Assembly (NCBI RefSeq): GCF_001513955.1
Contig: NZ_KQ948144.1
Location: forward strand, 1,547,220-1,611,219
DNA length: 64,000 nt
Origin: Streptomyces pseudovenezuelae
GTDB taxonomy: Bacteria; Actinomycetota; Actinomycetes; Streptomycetales; Streptomycetaceae
Direction of reading: 5' to 3'
The position numbers were made by a program, and so were the translations under genes. Under the pieces are notes generated by a model. That model was not told the origin of the DNA and ran no database searches. It worked only from the letters and a program-made list of their open reading frames with translations. Of the stretch, positions 55,133 through 63,555 are shown piece by piece. Numbering within the stretch: the stretch's first letter is position 1; each line of letters begins with the position of its first letter.

Positions 55133-55432
55133 TCAGGGGTGGGGCCGGGGGAGTGACGCCGCCGTGCCGGAGAAGATCACCCCCGGGTGCGCCGGCGTCT
55201 GGTTGAGCACCCACAGGCCGATCAGGGTCGCCAGCGCGAACACCACCGCGATGAGGACGGCGAGGACCAGCCGGCGCCGGCGTTCCCGGCGCAGCCACGC
55301 GCCGCGCGCCGTGCGATAGGCGTCGGGCGCCGCGTGCACCTCGCCCGCCAGCGCGGCGAGGGCCTGCTGCAGCTCCCGCTCGGTGCGGTGCGGACTCGTG
55401 TCGGGCGAGGGAGTCGCGTCTCGGTGCGTCAT
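55133..55432 (-). CDS. Small one-helix membrane protein, candidate anti-sigma partner
   Basis: A 99-residue protein. The cytoplasmic part (residues 1-54) has a helical segment RTERELQQALAALAGEVHAAPDAYRTARGAWLRRERRRR, one transmembrane helix follows at about 55-77 (LVLAVLIAVVFALATLIGLWVL), and about 22 residues lie outside. There is no zinc-finger motif. The ATG at 55432 overlaps the stop of the sigma-factor gene by 4 bp. The topology and position suggest a membrane-bound regulator of that sigma factor; this is inference. Confidence 0.75.
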   Translation of the reverse strand: MTHRDATPSPDTSPHRTERELQQALAALAGEVHAAPDAYRTARGAWLRRERRRRLVLAVLIAVVFALATLIGLWVLNQTPAHPGVIFSGTAASLPRPHP

Positions 55433-55989
55433 CGCCGGGCCTCCATCGCCTGGGTCAGGGCGGCCAGGCCGCGTGCCGTGTGGGTCTTGACGGAGCCGCA
55501 GGAGATCCCCATCGCCGAGGCGATCTCGCTCTCCTTCAGTCCGAGCCAGTGCCTGAGCACCAGCGCCTCGCGCTGCCGGGCGGGCAGCCGCTGGAGCGCG
55601 TCGATGAGGACACGCTGGTCGTCGTGGAGCAGCGCGGTGCTCTCGGCGGAGGCGACGAGTTCGGTGGACGGGGCCTCGACGTGTCGGCGGGCGACCTGCA
55701 GGTGCCGTATCCGCATCCGGGTCAGATTGCAGACCGTGGAGCGCAGATAGGCCTCCGCGGCCTCGGCGTCCCTGAGCCGCCGCCACTTACGGTAGATCTG
55801 GTAGTAGGCCTCGGCGACCACGTTCTCCGGGTCGTCGGCGCCGAGCAGCACGGCGAGGCGGAGCATCGAGGCGTAGTGCAGCTCGAACAGACGGGCCACA
55901 CCCGCCTCGCGTTCCCGTTCGGCCGGATCGGCCGCCGCCGGGGTGAGCGGGACGGGCACGGGCGTGCCGTGTCTCAGGTGCTGTCTCAC
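55429..55989 (-). CDS. ECF-type sigma factor coupled to a sodium:solute symporter
   Basis: A 186-residue sigma-70 family protein. Region 2 is LFELHYASMLRLAVLLGADDPENVVAEAYYQIYRKWRRL then AYLRSTVCNLTRMRIRHLQVARRH. Region 4 is ALQRLPARQREALVLRHWLGLKESEIASAMGISCGSVKTHTARGLAAL. The GTG at 55989 overlaps the stop of the upstream symporter gene by 4 bp, and its stop overlaps the small membrane protein gene. The three genes form a tightly coupled unit, so the sigma factor may respond to, or control, solute uptake. Confidence 0.9.
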   Translation of the reverse strand: MRQHLRHGTPVPVPLTPAAADPAEREREAGVARLFELHYASMLRLAVLLGADDPENVVAEAYYQIYRKWRRLRDAEAAEAYLRSTVCNLTRMRIRHLQVARRHVEAPSTELVASAESTALLHDDQRVLIDALQRLPARQREALVLRHWLGLKESEIASAMGISCGSVKTHTARGLAALTQAMEARR

Positions 55990-57518
55990 GGGGTGTTCGC
56001 TCCCGTCTCGGGGCGCCGCCGGAGGGTCAGGCGCGACGGCAGGTCGGTCAGGTCGGTGCCGCGCGGGACGCCGAGCCGTTCGAGGACCGCGGTTCCGGCC
56101 AGGGCGACGGTCAGATTGAGCAGGAGGGCGACGAGACCGGCGTAGATCCGGAAGGGGCCGGCCCCGATCGTCGAGAACCCCTCGCGGACGACGAGGAAGG
56201 TGCCGGCCAGCATGCCTGCGCCCCATCCGGCGAGCAGTGCCCTCGGATGCAGCCGACCGGTGAACAGGCCCACGGCGACGGCCGGGAAGATCTGCAGGAT
56301 CCAGACCCCGCCGAGGAGCTGGAGGTTGACGGCGTCCTGGTCGCGCAGCCCGAACACGAACGCCACCGCGCCCACCTTCGCCGTCAGCGACACCGCCTTG
56401 GCGACCCGTACCTGCCGCTTGGGCGTGGCCGTCGGGTGCACGTACTCGACGTACACGTTGCGCACGAAGGAGGTGGCCGCCGCGATCGACATCACCGCGG
56501 CCGGCACCAGCGCCCCCACGGTGATCGCGCCGAACACCAGCCCGGCCAGCGGCCCCGGCATCAGCCGGTCCACCAGCATCGGTACGGCCGTCTCGGCGCC
56601 GCCCTCCGGTGCCCGTACCCCGGCCGCGAGCGCCGCGATGCCGAGGAACCCGAAGAGCGCGAGCAGCCCCGTCCAGGCCGGCAGGGCCACGGCGACCTTG
56701 CGCAGGGTGCGCGGGCCGTCGGCGGCGAAACCCGCGGTCAGGACGTGCGGGTACATCAGCAGGGCGAGCGCGGAACCGAGGGCGAGGGTGGCGTAGGCGG
56801 GCTGCTGCCCTGGAGTGAGCAGCAGTGCCGGGGCGCCCAGCCGCTCGGCGGCCCCGTCGAACACCGGGCCCGGGCCGCCGAGCCGTTCGAGGACCAGCCA
56901 GGTCACGGCGGTGAGCGAGACGAACACGGCGACCGCCTTGAGCGCCGAGATCACGGTGGGCGCCCGCAGCCCGTGCCGGTAGGTGGCCACCGCGAGCCCA
57001 GCGAACAGCGCCACCATCACCAGGTCGCCGGTCGCGCCCCGCGGATACACGCCCCCGGCGGTCAGCACGGCCCGTATCCCGAGCAGTTGCAGCGCCAGAT
57101 ACGGCATCGTCGCCAGGATCCCGGTCAGTGCGACCACCAGGGCCAGCGGCGGCGAACCGTAGCGGCCGCGCACGAAGTCGGCGGCGGTGATGTAGCCGTG
57201 CCGGCGGGCCACCTCGCCCAGGCGGCTGAGCAGCACGAACGCGATCGGGCAGACGATCACCGTGTACGGCACCGCGAAGAAGGCGGCCCCGCCGTTGCCG
57301 TACGCCAGTCCCGGGACCGCGGTGAAGGTGTACGCCGTGAAGATCGTCCCGCCGAGCAGCAGCCAGGTCCACACCGGGCCGAGGCTGCGGTCGGCGAGCG
57401 CCCAGCCCTCCAGGGACGGCAGCCGGTCGCTGGGGCGCAGCCGGCGCGCGGTCACGGCGAGCAGCGACGCCCCGCCGATCACGGCGAGGAACGTCGCGGT
57501 CATGGCTGTGCCGGCCAT
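55986..57518 (-). CDS. Sodium:solute symporter family protein
   Basis: A 510-residue SSS-family transporter with about 13 helices. It starts MAGTAMTATFLAVIGGASLLAVTARRL. Characteristic segments are WALADRSLGPVWTWLLLGGTIFTAYTFTAVPGLAYGNGGAAFFAVPYTVIVCPIAFVLLSRLGEVARRHGYITAADFVRGRYGSPPLA and VFGAITVGALVPAAVMSIAAATSFVRNVYVEYV (sodium site). ATG 57518 has AAGGACGG upstream. Relatives carry pyruvate, acetate or other monocarboxylates. It is the first gene of the symporter-sigma-TM unit and divergent from DUF3311-cstA. Confidence 0.93.
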   Translation of the reverse strand: MAGTAMTATFLAVIGGASLLAVTARRLRPSDRLPSLEGWALADRSLGPVWTWLLLGGTIFTAYTFTAVPGLAYGNGGAAFFAVPYTVIVCPIAFVLLSRLGEVARRHGYITAADFVRGRYGSPPLALVVALTGILATMPYLALQLLGIRAVLTAGGVYPRGATGDLVMVALFAGLAVATYRHGLRAPTVISALKAVAVFVSLTAVTWLVLERLGGPGPVFDGAAERLGAPALLLTPGQQPAYATLALGSALALLMYPHVLTAGFAADGPRTLRKVAVALPAWTGLLALFGFLGIAALAAGVRAPEGGAETAVPMLVDRLMPGPLAGLVFGAITVGALVPAAVMSIAAATSFVRNVYVEYVHPTATPKRQVRVAKAVSLTAKVGAVAFVFGLRDQDAVNLQLLGGVWILQIFPAVAVGLFTGRLHPRALLAGWGAGMLAGTFLVVREGFSTIGAGPFRIYAGLVALLLNLTVALAGTAVLERLGVPRGTDLTDLPSRLTLRRRPETGANTP

Positions 57519-57684
57519 GGTCACCGTCCTTGGTGTGTTCGTGCCCTCGCGCATTAGTTGCGCGGGCCGCCGGTTCGGAGGACGGACATCGGCGGGAAAT
57601 CTCCCCGGAATTCGCTGTCAACCGTCCGCGGGAGGTGCGCAACTCTTGCACAGACCCACAGCGATGGGGAGAGGAGCGCAGGTC

Positions 57685-57900
57685 ATGGCACGGACCGGTC
57701 ATCACCGGCTACGGCGCGTCGCGATCGCCGTACTGCTCCTCGCCCCCGCCGCCGGACTGCTGTGGGTCCCGGTGTACGCCGGTGCGGAGCCGCGGATCGC
57801 GGGCACGCCGTTCTTCTACTGGTACCAGCTCGCCTGGGTGCCGGGGTGCGGTCTGTGCCTGCTCGCGGCGTATGCGCTGACCGACCGGGATCGTCGCTGA
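57685..57900 (+). CDS. DUF3311 small membrane protein
   Basis: A 71-residue protein with two helices (residues 11-29 and 43-63) and the DUF3311 signature LLWVPVYAGAEPRIAGTPFFYWYQLAWV. DUF3311 genes normally lie directly before a sodium:solute symporter and are thought to be its small subunit. Here the symporter is on the other strand and a cstA gene follows instead. ATG 57685 with GAGAGGAG upstream. Confidence 0.88.
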   Translation: MARTGHHRLRRVAIAVLLLAPAAGLLWVPVYAGAEPRIAGTPFFYWYQLAWVPGCGLCLLAAYALTDRDRR

Positions 57901-57938
57901 ACTCTTCCGTACCCGCCGTTTCCTGGTGAGGAGCCGCC

Positions 57939-60089
57939 ATGCCCGAAACCGTCCTTCAGCCTGCCCTTGAGGTGCCTGAAAAATCACGAATGTCACCTCG
58001 ATCGATGCTTCTGTGGGCCGTCGTCGCGCTGCTCGGCGCGGTCGCCTGGGGTGTGCTGGCGCTGGCCCGGGGCGAGCGGATCTCCGCGGTCTGGCTGGTG
58101 GTCGCCGCGCTCGGCTCGTACGCGATCGCCTACCGCTTCTACTCCCGCTTCCTCGCCCGCCGCGTCCTGGAACCGGACGACCGCCGCGCCACCCCGGCCG
58201 AACGCCTGGAGGACGGCGTCGACTTCCACCCCACCGACAAGCGGGTGCTCCTCGGCCACCACTTCGCGGCCATCGCGGGCGCCGGACCGCTGGTGGGCCC
58301 GGTCCTGGCGGCCCAGATGGGCTACCTGCCGGGCACGCTGTGGATCGTCGCCGGAGTGATCTTCGCGGGCGCGGTGCAGGACATGGTGGTCCTCTTCCTG
58401 TCCATGCGCCGGGACGGCACGTCGCTCGGGCAGATGGCCCGGGACGAGATCGGCCGGGCGGGCGGGGCGGCCGCGCTGGTCGCGGTCTTCGCCATCATGA
58501 TCATCCTGCTGGGCGTGCTGGCCCTGGTCGTGGTCAACGCCCTCGCGCATTCCCCCTGGGGCACCTTCTCGGTGGCGATGACGATCCCGATCGCCCTGTT
58601 CATGGGTTTCTGGCTGCACCGCATCCGCCCCGGCCGGGTCGTGGAGACCAGCTTCATCGGCGTCGCGCTGCTCCTGATGGCGATCGTCGGCGGCAGCTGG
58701 GTCCAGAACTCCTCGCTGGCCTCCGCCTTCACCCTCAGCCCGACGACCCTGGTCTTCTGCCTGGTCGGCTACGGCTTCGTGGCGTCCGTCCTCCCGGTCT
58801 GGATGCTCCTGGCGCCCCGCGACTACCTCTCCACCTTCATGAAGATCGGCACCATCGCGCTGCTCGCGGTGGGGGTCGTGGTCGCCGCCCCGGTGCTGCG
58901 CGCGGACGCGGTCAGCGACTTCGCGACCTCGGGCGCCGGGCCGGTCTTCGCGGGCTCCCTGTTCCCCTTCCTGTTCATCACCATCGCGTGCGGCGCGCTG
59001 TCCGGCTTCCACGCACTGGTGTCCTCGGGCACCACACCGAAGCTGATCCGGAAGGAGTCGCAGGTCCGGCTCATCGGCTACGGCGCCATGCTGATGGAGT
59101 CGTTCGTCGCGATCATGGCGCTGATCGCGGCGGCGACGCTGGAGCCCGGCCTCTACTACGCGATGAACGCCCCGGCCGGACTCCTGGGCACGACGGTCGA
59201 GTCGGCCTCGCACGCGGTGGCGGGCCTCGGCTTCACCATCACGCCCGACCAGCTGACGCAGGCCGCAAAAGCGGTCGAGGAACAGTCGCTGATCGCCCGC
59301 TCCGGTGGCGCCCCGACCCTCGCGGTCGGCATGTCGGAGATCTTCTCCGGGGTGTTCGGCGGGACCGCGATGAAGGCCTTCTGGTACCACTTCGCGATCA
59401 TGTTCGAGGCGCTGTTCATCCTGACGACGGTGGACGCCGGCACCCGGGTCGGGCGCTTCATGCTCCAGGACATGCTCGGCAACGTGTGGAAGCCGGTCGG
59501 CCGGGTCAACTGGAAGCCCGGCATCTGGCTGTGCAGCGGGCTGGTCGTGGCGGCCTGGGGCTACTTCCTCCACTCCGGCGCGACCGATCCCCTGGGCGGG
59601 ATCAACCAGCTCTTCCCGCTCTTCGGCATCGCGAACCAGCTGCTGGCCGCGATCGCGCTGACCGTGTGCACGACGGTCCTCGTCAAGTCGGGGAAGCTGC
59701 GGTGGGCGTGGGTCACGGGGGTGCCGCTGGCCTGGGTGGTCGCGATCACCTTCACCGCGGGCTGGCAGAAGATCTTCTCCGCAGATCCGCGGGTCGGGTT
59801 CTTCGCCCAGCGGTTCAGGTACGCGGACGGCATCGACGCGGGCCGGGTGCTCGCGCCCGCCAGGACGCCGGCCGACATGCACACGGTGGTCACCAACTCC
59901 ACGGTCGACGGGGTGCTGATCGCCCTGTTCCTGCTGCTGGTCGCGGTCGTGATCGTCAACGCGGGGATCGTGTGCGTACGGGCCGTACGGGCGCCGGGAA
60001 GGCTGCCGACCACCGAGGCGCCGTACGTCGAGTCACGGCTCGACGTGCCCGAGCGGGCCGGGGAGGGTCTCGTGGGAGTGCGCCCGTGA
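57939..60089 (+). CDS. cstA: Carbon starvation protein CstA family transporter
   Basis: A 716-residue membrane transporter with about 16 to 18 helices. Signature segments are DKRVLLGHHFAAIAGAGPLVGPVLAAQMGYLPGTLWIVAGVIFAGAVQDMVVLFLSMRRDG, FMGFWLHRIRPGRVVETSFIGV, FPFLFITIACGALSGFHALVSSGTTPKLIRKESQ and LFGIANQLLAAIALTVCTTVLVK. CstA/BtsT proteins import pyruvate or peptides at nutrient limitation. It begins 38 bp after DUF3311 and overlaps ybdD by 4 bp. Together with the divergent symporter the region may be devoted to monocarboxylate uptake. Confidence 0.96.
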   Translation: MPETVLQPALEVPEKSRMSPRSMLLWAVVALLGAVAWGVLALARGERISAVWLVVAALGSYAIAYRFYSRFLARRVLEPDDRRATPAERLEDGVDFHPTDKRVLLGHHFAAIAGAGPLVGPVLAAQMGYLPGTLWIVAGVIFAGAVQDMVVLFLSMRRDGTSLGQMARDEIGRAGGAAALVAVFAIMIILLGVLALVVVNALAHSPWGTFSVAMTIPIALFMGFWLHRIRPGRVVETSFIGVALLLMAIVGGSWVQNSSLASAFTLSPTTLVFCLVGYGFVASVLPVWMLLAPRDYLSTFMKIGTIALLAVGVVVAAPVLRADAVSDFATSGAGPVFAGSLFPFLFITIACGALSGFHALVSSGTTPKLIRKESQVRLIGYGAMLMESFVAIMALIAAATLEPGLYYAMNAPAGLLGTTVESASHAVAGLGFTITPDQLTQAAKAVEEQSLIARSGGAPTLAVGMSEIFSGVFGGTAMKAFWYHFAIMFEALFILTTVDAGTRVGRFMLQDMLGNVWKPVGRVNWKPGIWLCSGLVVAAWGYFLHSGATDPLGGINQLFPLFGIANQLLAAIALTVCTTVLVKSGKLRWAWVTGVPLAWVVAITFTAGWQKIFSADPRVGFFAQRFRYADGIDAGRVLAPARTPADMHTVVTNSTVDGVLIALFLLLVAVVIVNAGIVCVRAVRAPGRLPTTEAPYVESRLDVPERAGEGLVGVRP

Positions 60090-60292
60090 CCAGGGCCTTG
60101 GGCGCTGCCGTACGGCGGTGGGCGCGAGGCGTCCGCTGGTACCTGCGGGAGCTGACCGGGGAGGCGGAGTACGACCGCTACCGCGAACGGCAGCTGCACC
60201 GGCACCCGCTCGCACCCGTACCGACCCGGCGGGAGTACGAGGTGCTGCGCGCACGGCATCGGGAGGCCCATCCGCAGGGGCGGTGCTGTTGA
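60086..60292 (+). CDS. YbdD/YjiX family small protein
   Basis: A 68-residue protein with the family pattern WYLRELTGEAEYDRYRERQLHRHPLAPVPTRREYEVLRARHREAHPQGRCC. Genes of this family follow cstA or btsT in many bacteria and are needed for transport activity in E. coli. GTG 60086 overlaps the cstA stop (GTGA). Complete. Confidence 0.93.
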   Translation: MTRALGAAVRRWARGVRWYLRELTGEAEYDRYRERQLHRHPLAPVPTRREYEVLRARHREAHPQGRCC

Positions 60293-60340
60293 TGGCGCTG
60301 CGCTGACGTCGCCGGGGCGGACCGGGGGCGGGCCGGTGGG

Positions 60341-61138
60341 TCACACCGCGGCCGGCTCCGCCTCCGCGGCGTCCTCCTGCTCCGCCTTCTCCCGGCGGTC
60401 GCGGAGCTCGCGCCGCACGAGGACGACCCACCCGATCGGAACGCCGACCGAGAACAGCCACCACTGGATGGCGTAGGCGTAGTTCAGCGCGGCGTCCTCC
60501 TTGCCCGGGTTGCCGCCGATCAGTTCCGGGCTGTCCCCCTTCGGCTCGGGCGCCGTCTGGGCGATGTACCCGCCGAGCACGGTGGCCCCGAGCCGCTCGG
60601 CCTCCTGCTCGCTGTTGATCAGCATGACCTGCCGGTCCGGCAGCCCCTTGAGGTTCTTGATGCCGCTCGCCGCGGTCGTCTCGTCGGGCATCAGCCGCCC
60701 GGTGACGGTGATCTCGCCCTTCGGGGGAGCGGGGACCTCGGGGAACGCGGTCTGGCTCGGACCGTTCGCCGGGATCCAGCCCCGGTTGACCAGCAGCACC
60801 TTGCCGTCGTCGAGGACGAAGGGGGTCAGGACGTGGTAGCCGACCTCGTCGTCGGAGTTGGTGCGGCGCCGGACGACGACCTCGTCGTCGGGGTCGAAGT
60901 GCCCGTTCGCGGTCACCCTGCGGTACCGGTCGTGGGTGGTGACCGCGTGTCCGGGCGAGGTCATCCGCTCCACGGGCACCGGTGTCGCGGACAGCGCGTC
61001 GGCGACCAGTTGGTTGCGGGCGGTGCGCGTCTCGTAGCGGTGCATCTGCCAGATGCCCAGCCTGATCATCGTGGGGATGAGGAGGAGGGCGACCAGCGTG
61101 AGGATCACCCACTGCCGGGACAACAGGAAGCGGTACAC
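60341..61138 (-). CDS. SURF1 family protein (cytochrome c oxidase assembly)
   Basis: A 265-residue SURF1-like protein with two terminal transmembrane helices (residues 9-31 and about 222-242) and a central extracytoplasmic domain. Motifs include MIRLGIWQMHRYETRTARN (GxWQ-xR), GYHVLTPFVLDDGKVLLVNRGWIPA and YAYAIQWWLFSVGVPIGWVVLVRRE. SURF1 helps insert heme a into cytochrome c oxidase. The GTG at 61138 gives MYRFLLSRQWVILTLVALL; a TTG at 61153 would add five residues. Confidence 0.93.
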   Translation of the reverse strand: MYRFLLSRQWVILTLVALLLIPTMIRLGIWQMHRYETRTARNQLVADALSATPVPVERMTSPGHAVTTHDRYRRVTANGHFDPDDEVVVRRRTNSDDEVGYHVLTPFVLDDGKVLLVNRGWIPANGPSQTAFPEVPAPPKGEITVTGRLMPDETTAASGIKNLKGLPDRQVMLINSEQEAERLGATVLGGYIAQTAPEPKGDSPELIGGNPGKEDAALNYAYAIQWWLFSVGVPIGWVVLVRRELRDRREKAEQEDAAEAEPAAV

Positions 61139-61264
61139 CCCACGACCGTACAACTCGGACCGCGGAGCCTTCCCACAGGGGTGCGCTCACCTCCGTCGCC
61201 GACGCCCACCCGGGGGGACCCTGTCGGCTTGCGGGGGCCGCCACCGCCCCTGACGATTCGGCTT

Positions 61265-61513
61265 ATGACACGTTGCGAAGTGTGTGGGAACGACTACGAG
61301 CTGGCGTTCACCGTCGAGACCCGGGACGGGGCACGCCACGTCTTCGACTCGTTCGCCTGCGCGATCCACCGCATGGCACCCATCTGCGAGCACTGCCGGG
61401 TGCAGATCATCGGCCAGGGCGTCGAGGTGGACGGCCACTGGTTCTGCGGCGCGCACTGCGCCCGCGCGGAGGGCAAGGCCGGCATCGTGGACAAGGTCGG
61501 CTCGGCGGTGTGA
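61265..61513 (+). CDS. Small cysteine-rich (zinc-ribbon-like) protein
   Basis: An 82-residue protein with paired metal-binding motifs: MTRCEVCGNDY (CxxC), FACAIHRMAPICEHCRVQIIG (CxxH, CxxC), and HWFCGAHCARAEG (CxxxC). Seven Cys and several His could bind two zinc ions, in LIM-like or treble-clef arrangement. The ATG at 61265 is divergent from SURF1. Similar short proteins are common in Actinobacteria as hypothetical; the function is unknown. Confidence 0.8.
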   Translation: MTRCEVCGNDYELAFTVETRDGARHVFDSFACAIHRMAPICEHCRVQIIGQGVEVDGHWFCGAHCARAEGKAGIVDKVGSAV

Positions 61514-61558
61514 CCGACGCCGGGCCGACCTGTGCGGACAGGGCGGTGAGGGCCTCGG

Positions 61559-62545
61559 TCATCCCCGCGACGCGGGTTCCACATCCCGCAGAAGCTGCCC
61601 GAAGGCCGCCTCGTCGACGACCGGTGTGCCGAACTGCCGGGCCTTGACCACCTTGGACGTGCCCGAGTCCGGGTCGTTGGTGACGAGCAGGCTGGTCAGC
61701 CGGGAGATGCTGGTCGCGACATGCAGCCCGGCCTCGATCGCACGGTCCTCCAGCAGGTCGCGCTCGATCGAGGTGTCTCCGGAGAAGGCGATCCGCATGC
61801 CCTGTTTGAGGGGTTTGCCGTCCTCGTACCGCCCCGGGTTGGGGTAGGGGCACGCGGGCCGCTTGCGGGTGGGCCGCCAACTGGTGGCCCGGTAACCGCC
61901 GTAGCCGCCCGCCGACTGCCGGGGCACCGCCCGGTCCGTCCACTCGGTCAGCGGCCGGCACTCGTGCAGCGGCAGCCGCACACTGCGCGCGGCGGCGGCC
62001 CGCAGGCTCGGCCGGAAGGCCTCCGCGAGCACGCGCGCGTCGTCGAGGGCATGGTGCGCGCGCTGCTGTACGACGCCGAAGTGGGCCGCCAGCGACTCCA
62101 GCTTGTGGTTGGGCAGCGGCAGGTCGAGCTCCTTCGACAGGACGATGGTGCACAGCCGCTGACTCACCGGCGCCACCCGGCCCGCGCGCGCGTACTCGCG
62201 GGCGATCATCTGCCAGTCGAAGACGGCGTTGTGCGCCACGAGCACCCGGCCGTCGAGGCGGGCCGAGAACTCGTCGGCGATGTCCTGGAAGAGAGGGGCG
62301 CCGTCGAGTGCGTCGCTCGTCAGCCCGTGGATCCACACGGGGCCCGGGTCGCGCTCCGGATTGACCAGCGTGTACCAGTGGTCCTCGACCTCTCCGCGGG
62401 CGTCAAGTCGGTAGACGGCCGCGGAGATTATCCGGTCGTCGCGGGCCAGGCCGGTGGTCTCCACGTCGACGACCGCGTATCCCTGCGGATACGCGGTCGG
62501 CCACGCTGTGGGGGAGGACGCTGCGGTCGTCTGGTCATCGAGCAT
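61559..62545 (-). CDS. DEDDh 3'-5' exonuclease with C-terminal BRCT domain
   Basis: A 328-residue protein. Residues 20-185 are a DnaQ-like DEDDh exonuclease: ExoI YAVVDVETTGLARDDRIISAAVYRL, ExoII GRVLVAHNAVFDWQMIAREY, ExoIII AHHALDDARVLAEAF, so all catalytic acids and the His are present. Residues 245-322 are a BRCT-like domain (GMRIAFSGDTSIERDLLEDRAIEAGLHVATSISRLTSLLVTNDPDSGTSKVVKARQFGTPVVDEAAF). Between them is a cysteine/arginine-poor linker. It is probably a DNA repair or proofreading factor guided by BRCT contacts. Confidence 0.92.
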   Translation of the reverse strand: MLDDQTTAASSPTAWPTAYPQGYAVVDVETTGLARDDRIISAAVYRLDARGEVEDHWYTLVNPERDPGPVWIHGLTSDALDGAPLFQDIADEFSARLDGRVLVAHNAVFDWQMIAREYARAGRVAPVSQRLCTIVLSKELDLPLPNHKLESLAAHFGVVQQRAHHALDDARVLAEAFRPSLRAAAARSVRLPLHECRPLTEWTDRAVPRQSAGGYGGYRATSWRPTRKRPACPYPNPGRYEDGKPLKQGMRIAFSGDTSIERDLLEDRAIEAGLHVATSISRLTSLLVTNDPDSGTSKVVKARQFGTPVVDEAAFGQLLRDVEPASRG

Positions 62546-62633
62546 GGTTCACGAGGATACGGGCCGCGACTGACAGTCCCTCACGGCGGCGTCGGTACGC
62601 GGCTCGCGGCGACCGGGGTGCGATCCTCCGGGG

Positions 62634-63359
62634 ATGACCGAAGAGGGTGTGAGTGGACCGGCGCACGGCGAGGCGCACGGCGGTGGGCTCGGCGCCCGCC
62701 TCAACTGGCTGCGCGCCGCCGTCCTCGGCGCGAACGACGGCATCGTCTCCACGGCGGGCCTCGTCGTCGGTGTGGCCGGCGCGACGAGCGACCGCGCGGC
62801 GTTGCTGACCGCGGGTCTGGCGGGCCTGCTGGCCGGCTCGATGTCCATGGCGGCCGGGGAGTACGTGTCCGTGTCGACCCAGCGCGACTCCGAGATGGCC
62901 GCGCTGGCCATGGAGAAACGAGAACTCCGCGAACAGCCCGAGGCGGAGCTGGAGGAGTTGACGCAGCTTCTGGAGGAACGCGGCCTGTCCCGGGACGTGG
63001 CCCGTGAGGCGGCGGAGCAGCTGACGGAACGTGACGCGCTCCGGGCGCACGCGCGCGTGGAACTCGGCATCGACCCGGACGAACTCACGAACCCGTGGCA
63101 CGCGGCCTGGGCGAGCTTCCTGGCGTTCACGGCCGGGGCGTTGCTGCCCCTGCTCGCCATCGTGCTGCCCCCGTCGGGCTGGCGGGTGCCGGTGACCGTG
63201 GTGTCGGTGGTGGCGGCGTTGGTGCTGACGGGGTGGAGCAGTGCGCGCTTGGGGGCGGCGGCGCCCGGGCGGGCGGTGGCGCGGAATGTCGGGGGCGGGC
63301 TGTTGGCGATGGGGGTCACTTACGGGGTCGGGCTGCTGTTGGGGGCGGCGGGGATTTAG
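62634..63359 (+). CDS. VIT1/CCC1 family iron or manganese transporter
   Basis: A 241-residue membrane protein. The signature LNWLRAAVLGANDGIVSTAGLVVGVAGA is followed by GSMSMAAGEYVSVSTQRDSEMAAL and a cytoplasmic helical metal-binding domain (EKRELREQPEAELEELTQLLEERGLSRDVAREAAEQL). Three helices follow at the C-terminus. Plant and fungal relatives load Fe or Mn into vacuoles; in bacteria efflux is likely. ATG 62634 lies 88 bp from the divergent exonuclease gene. Complete. Confidence 0.93.
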   Translation: MTEEGVSGPAHGEAHGGGLGARLNWLRAAVLGANDGIVSTAGLVVGVAGATSDRAALLTAGLAGLLAGSMSMAAGEYVSVSTQRDSEMAALAMEKRELREQPEAELEELTQLLEERGLSRDVAREAAEQLTERDALRAHARVELGIDPDELTNPWHAAWASFLAFTAGALLPLLAIVLPPSGWRVPVTVVSVVAALVLTGWSSARLGAAAPGRAVARNVGGGLLAMGVTYGVGLLLGAAGI

Positions 63360-63555
63360 CGCAGGGCGGCCCGCGAGCTCCCGGTGCCGCTCCTGGCGGC
63401 CAAGTCGTCGACCAGCCCGCGCAGTTGATCGGCGAGGGCGGACCACCCGTTGGCGTCCCTTGGCGGAGATCGCCAAGAAGCAAGCGCGTACCACTGGAAA
63501 TACTTGTGGGTAACAACGTCTAGCCGCGCCCGACCGGCGGTTCTACGGTGCACGC
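63360..63555. other. Intergenic stretch with a possible gene remnant
   Basis: 196 bp between the VIT1 gene and the sterol-desaturase gene. On the minus strand an open frame (63553-63356) ends WSALADQLRGLVDDLAARS, which reads like a real helical C-terminus but has no start signal and no recognisable N-terminal domain. It may be a decayed gene end. No hairpin stands out. Confidence 0.3.

Noticed and set aside
57993..59882. Minus-strand frame of 629 codons opposite cstA
   Set aside because: Composition is His/Asp/Arg-rich antisense of the well-supported cstA gene.
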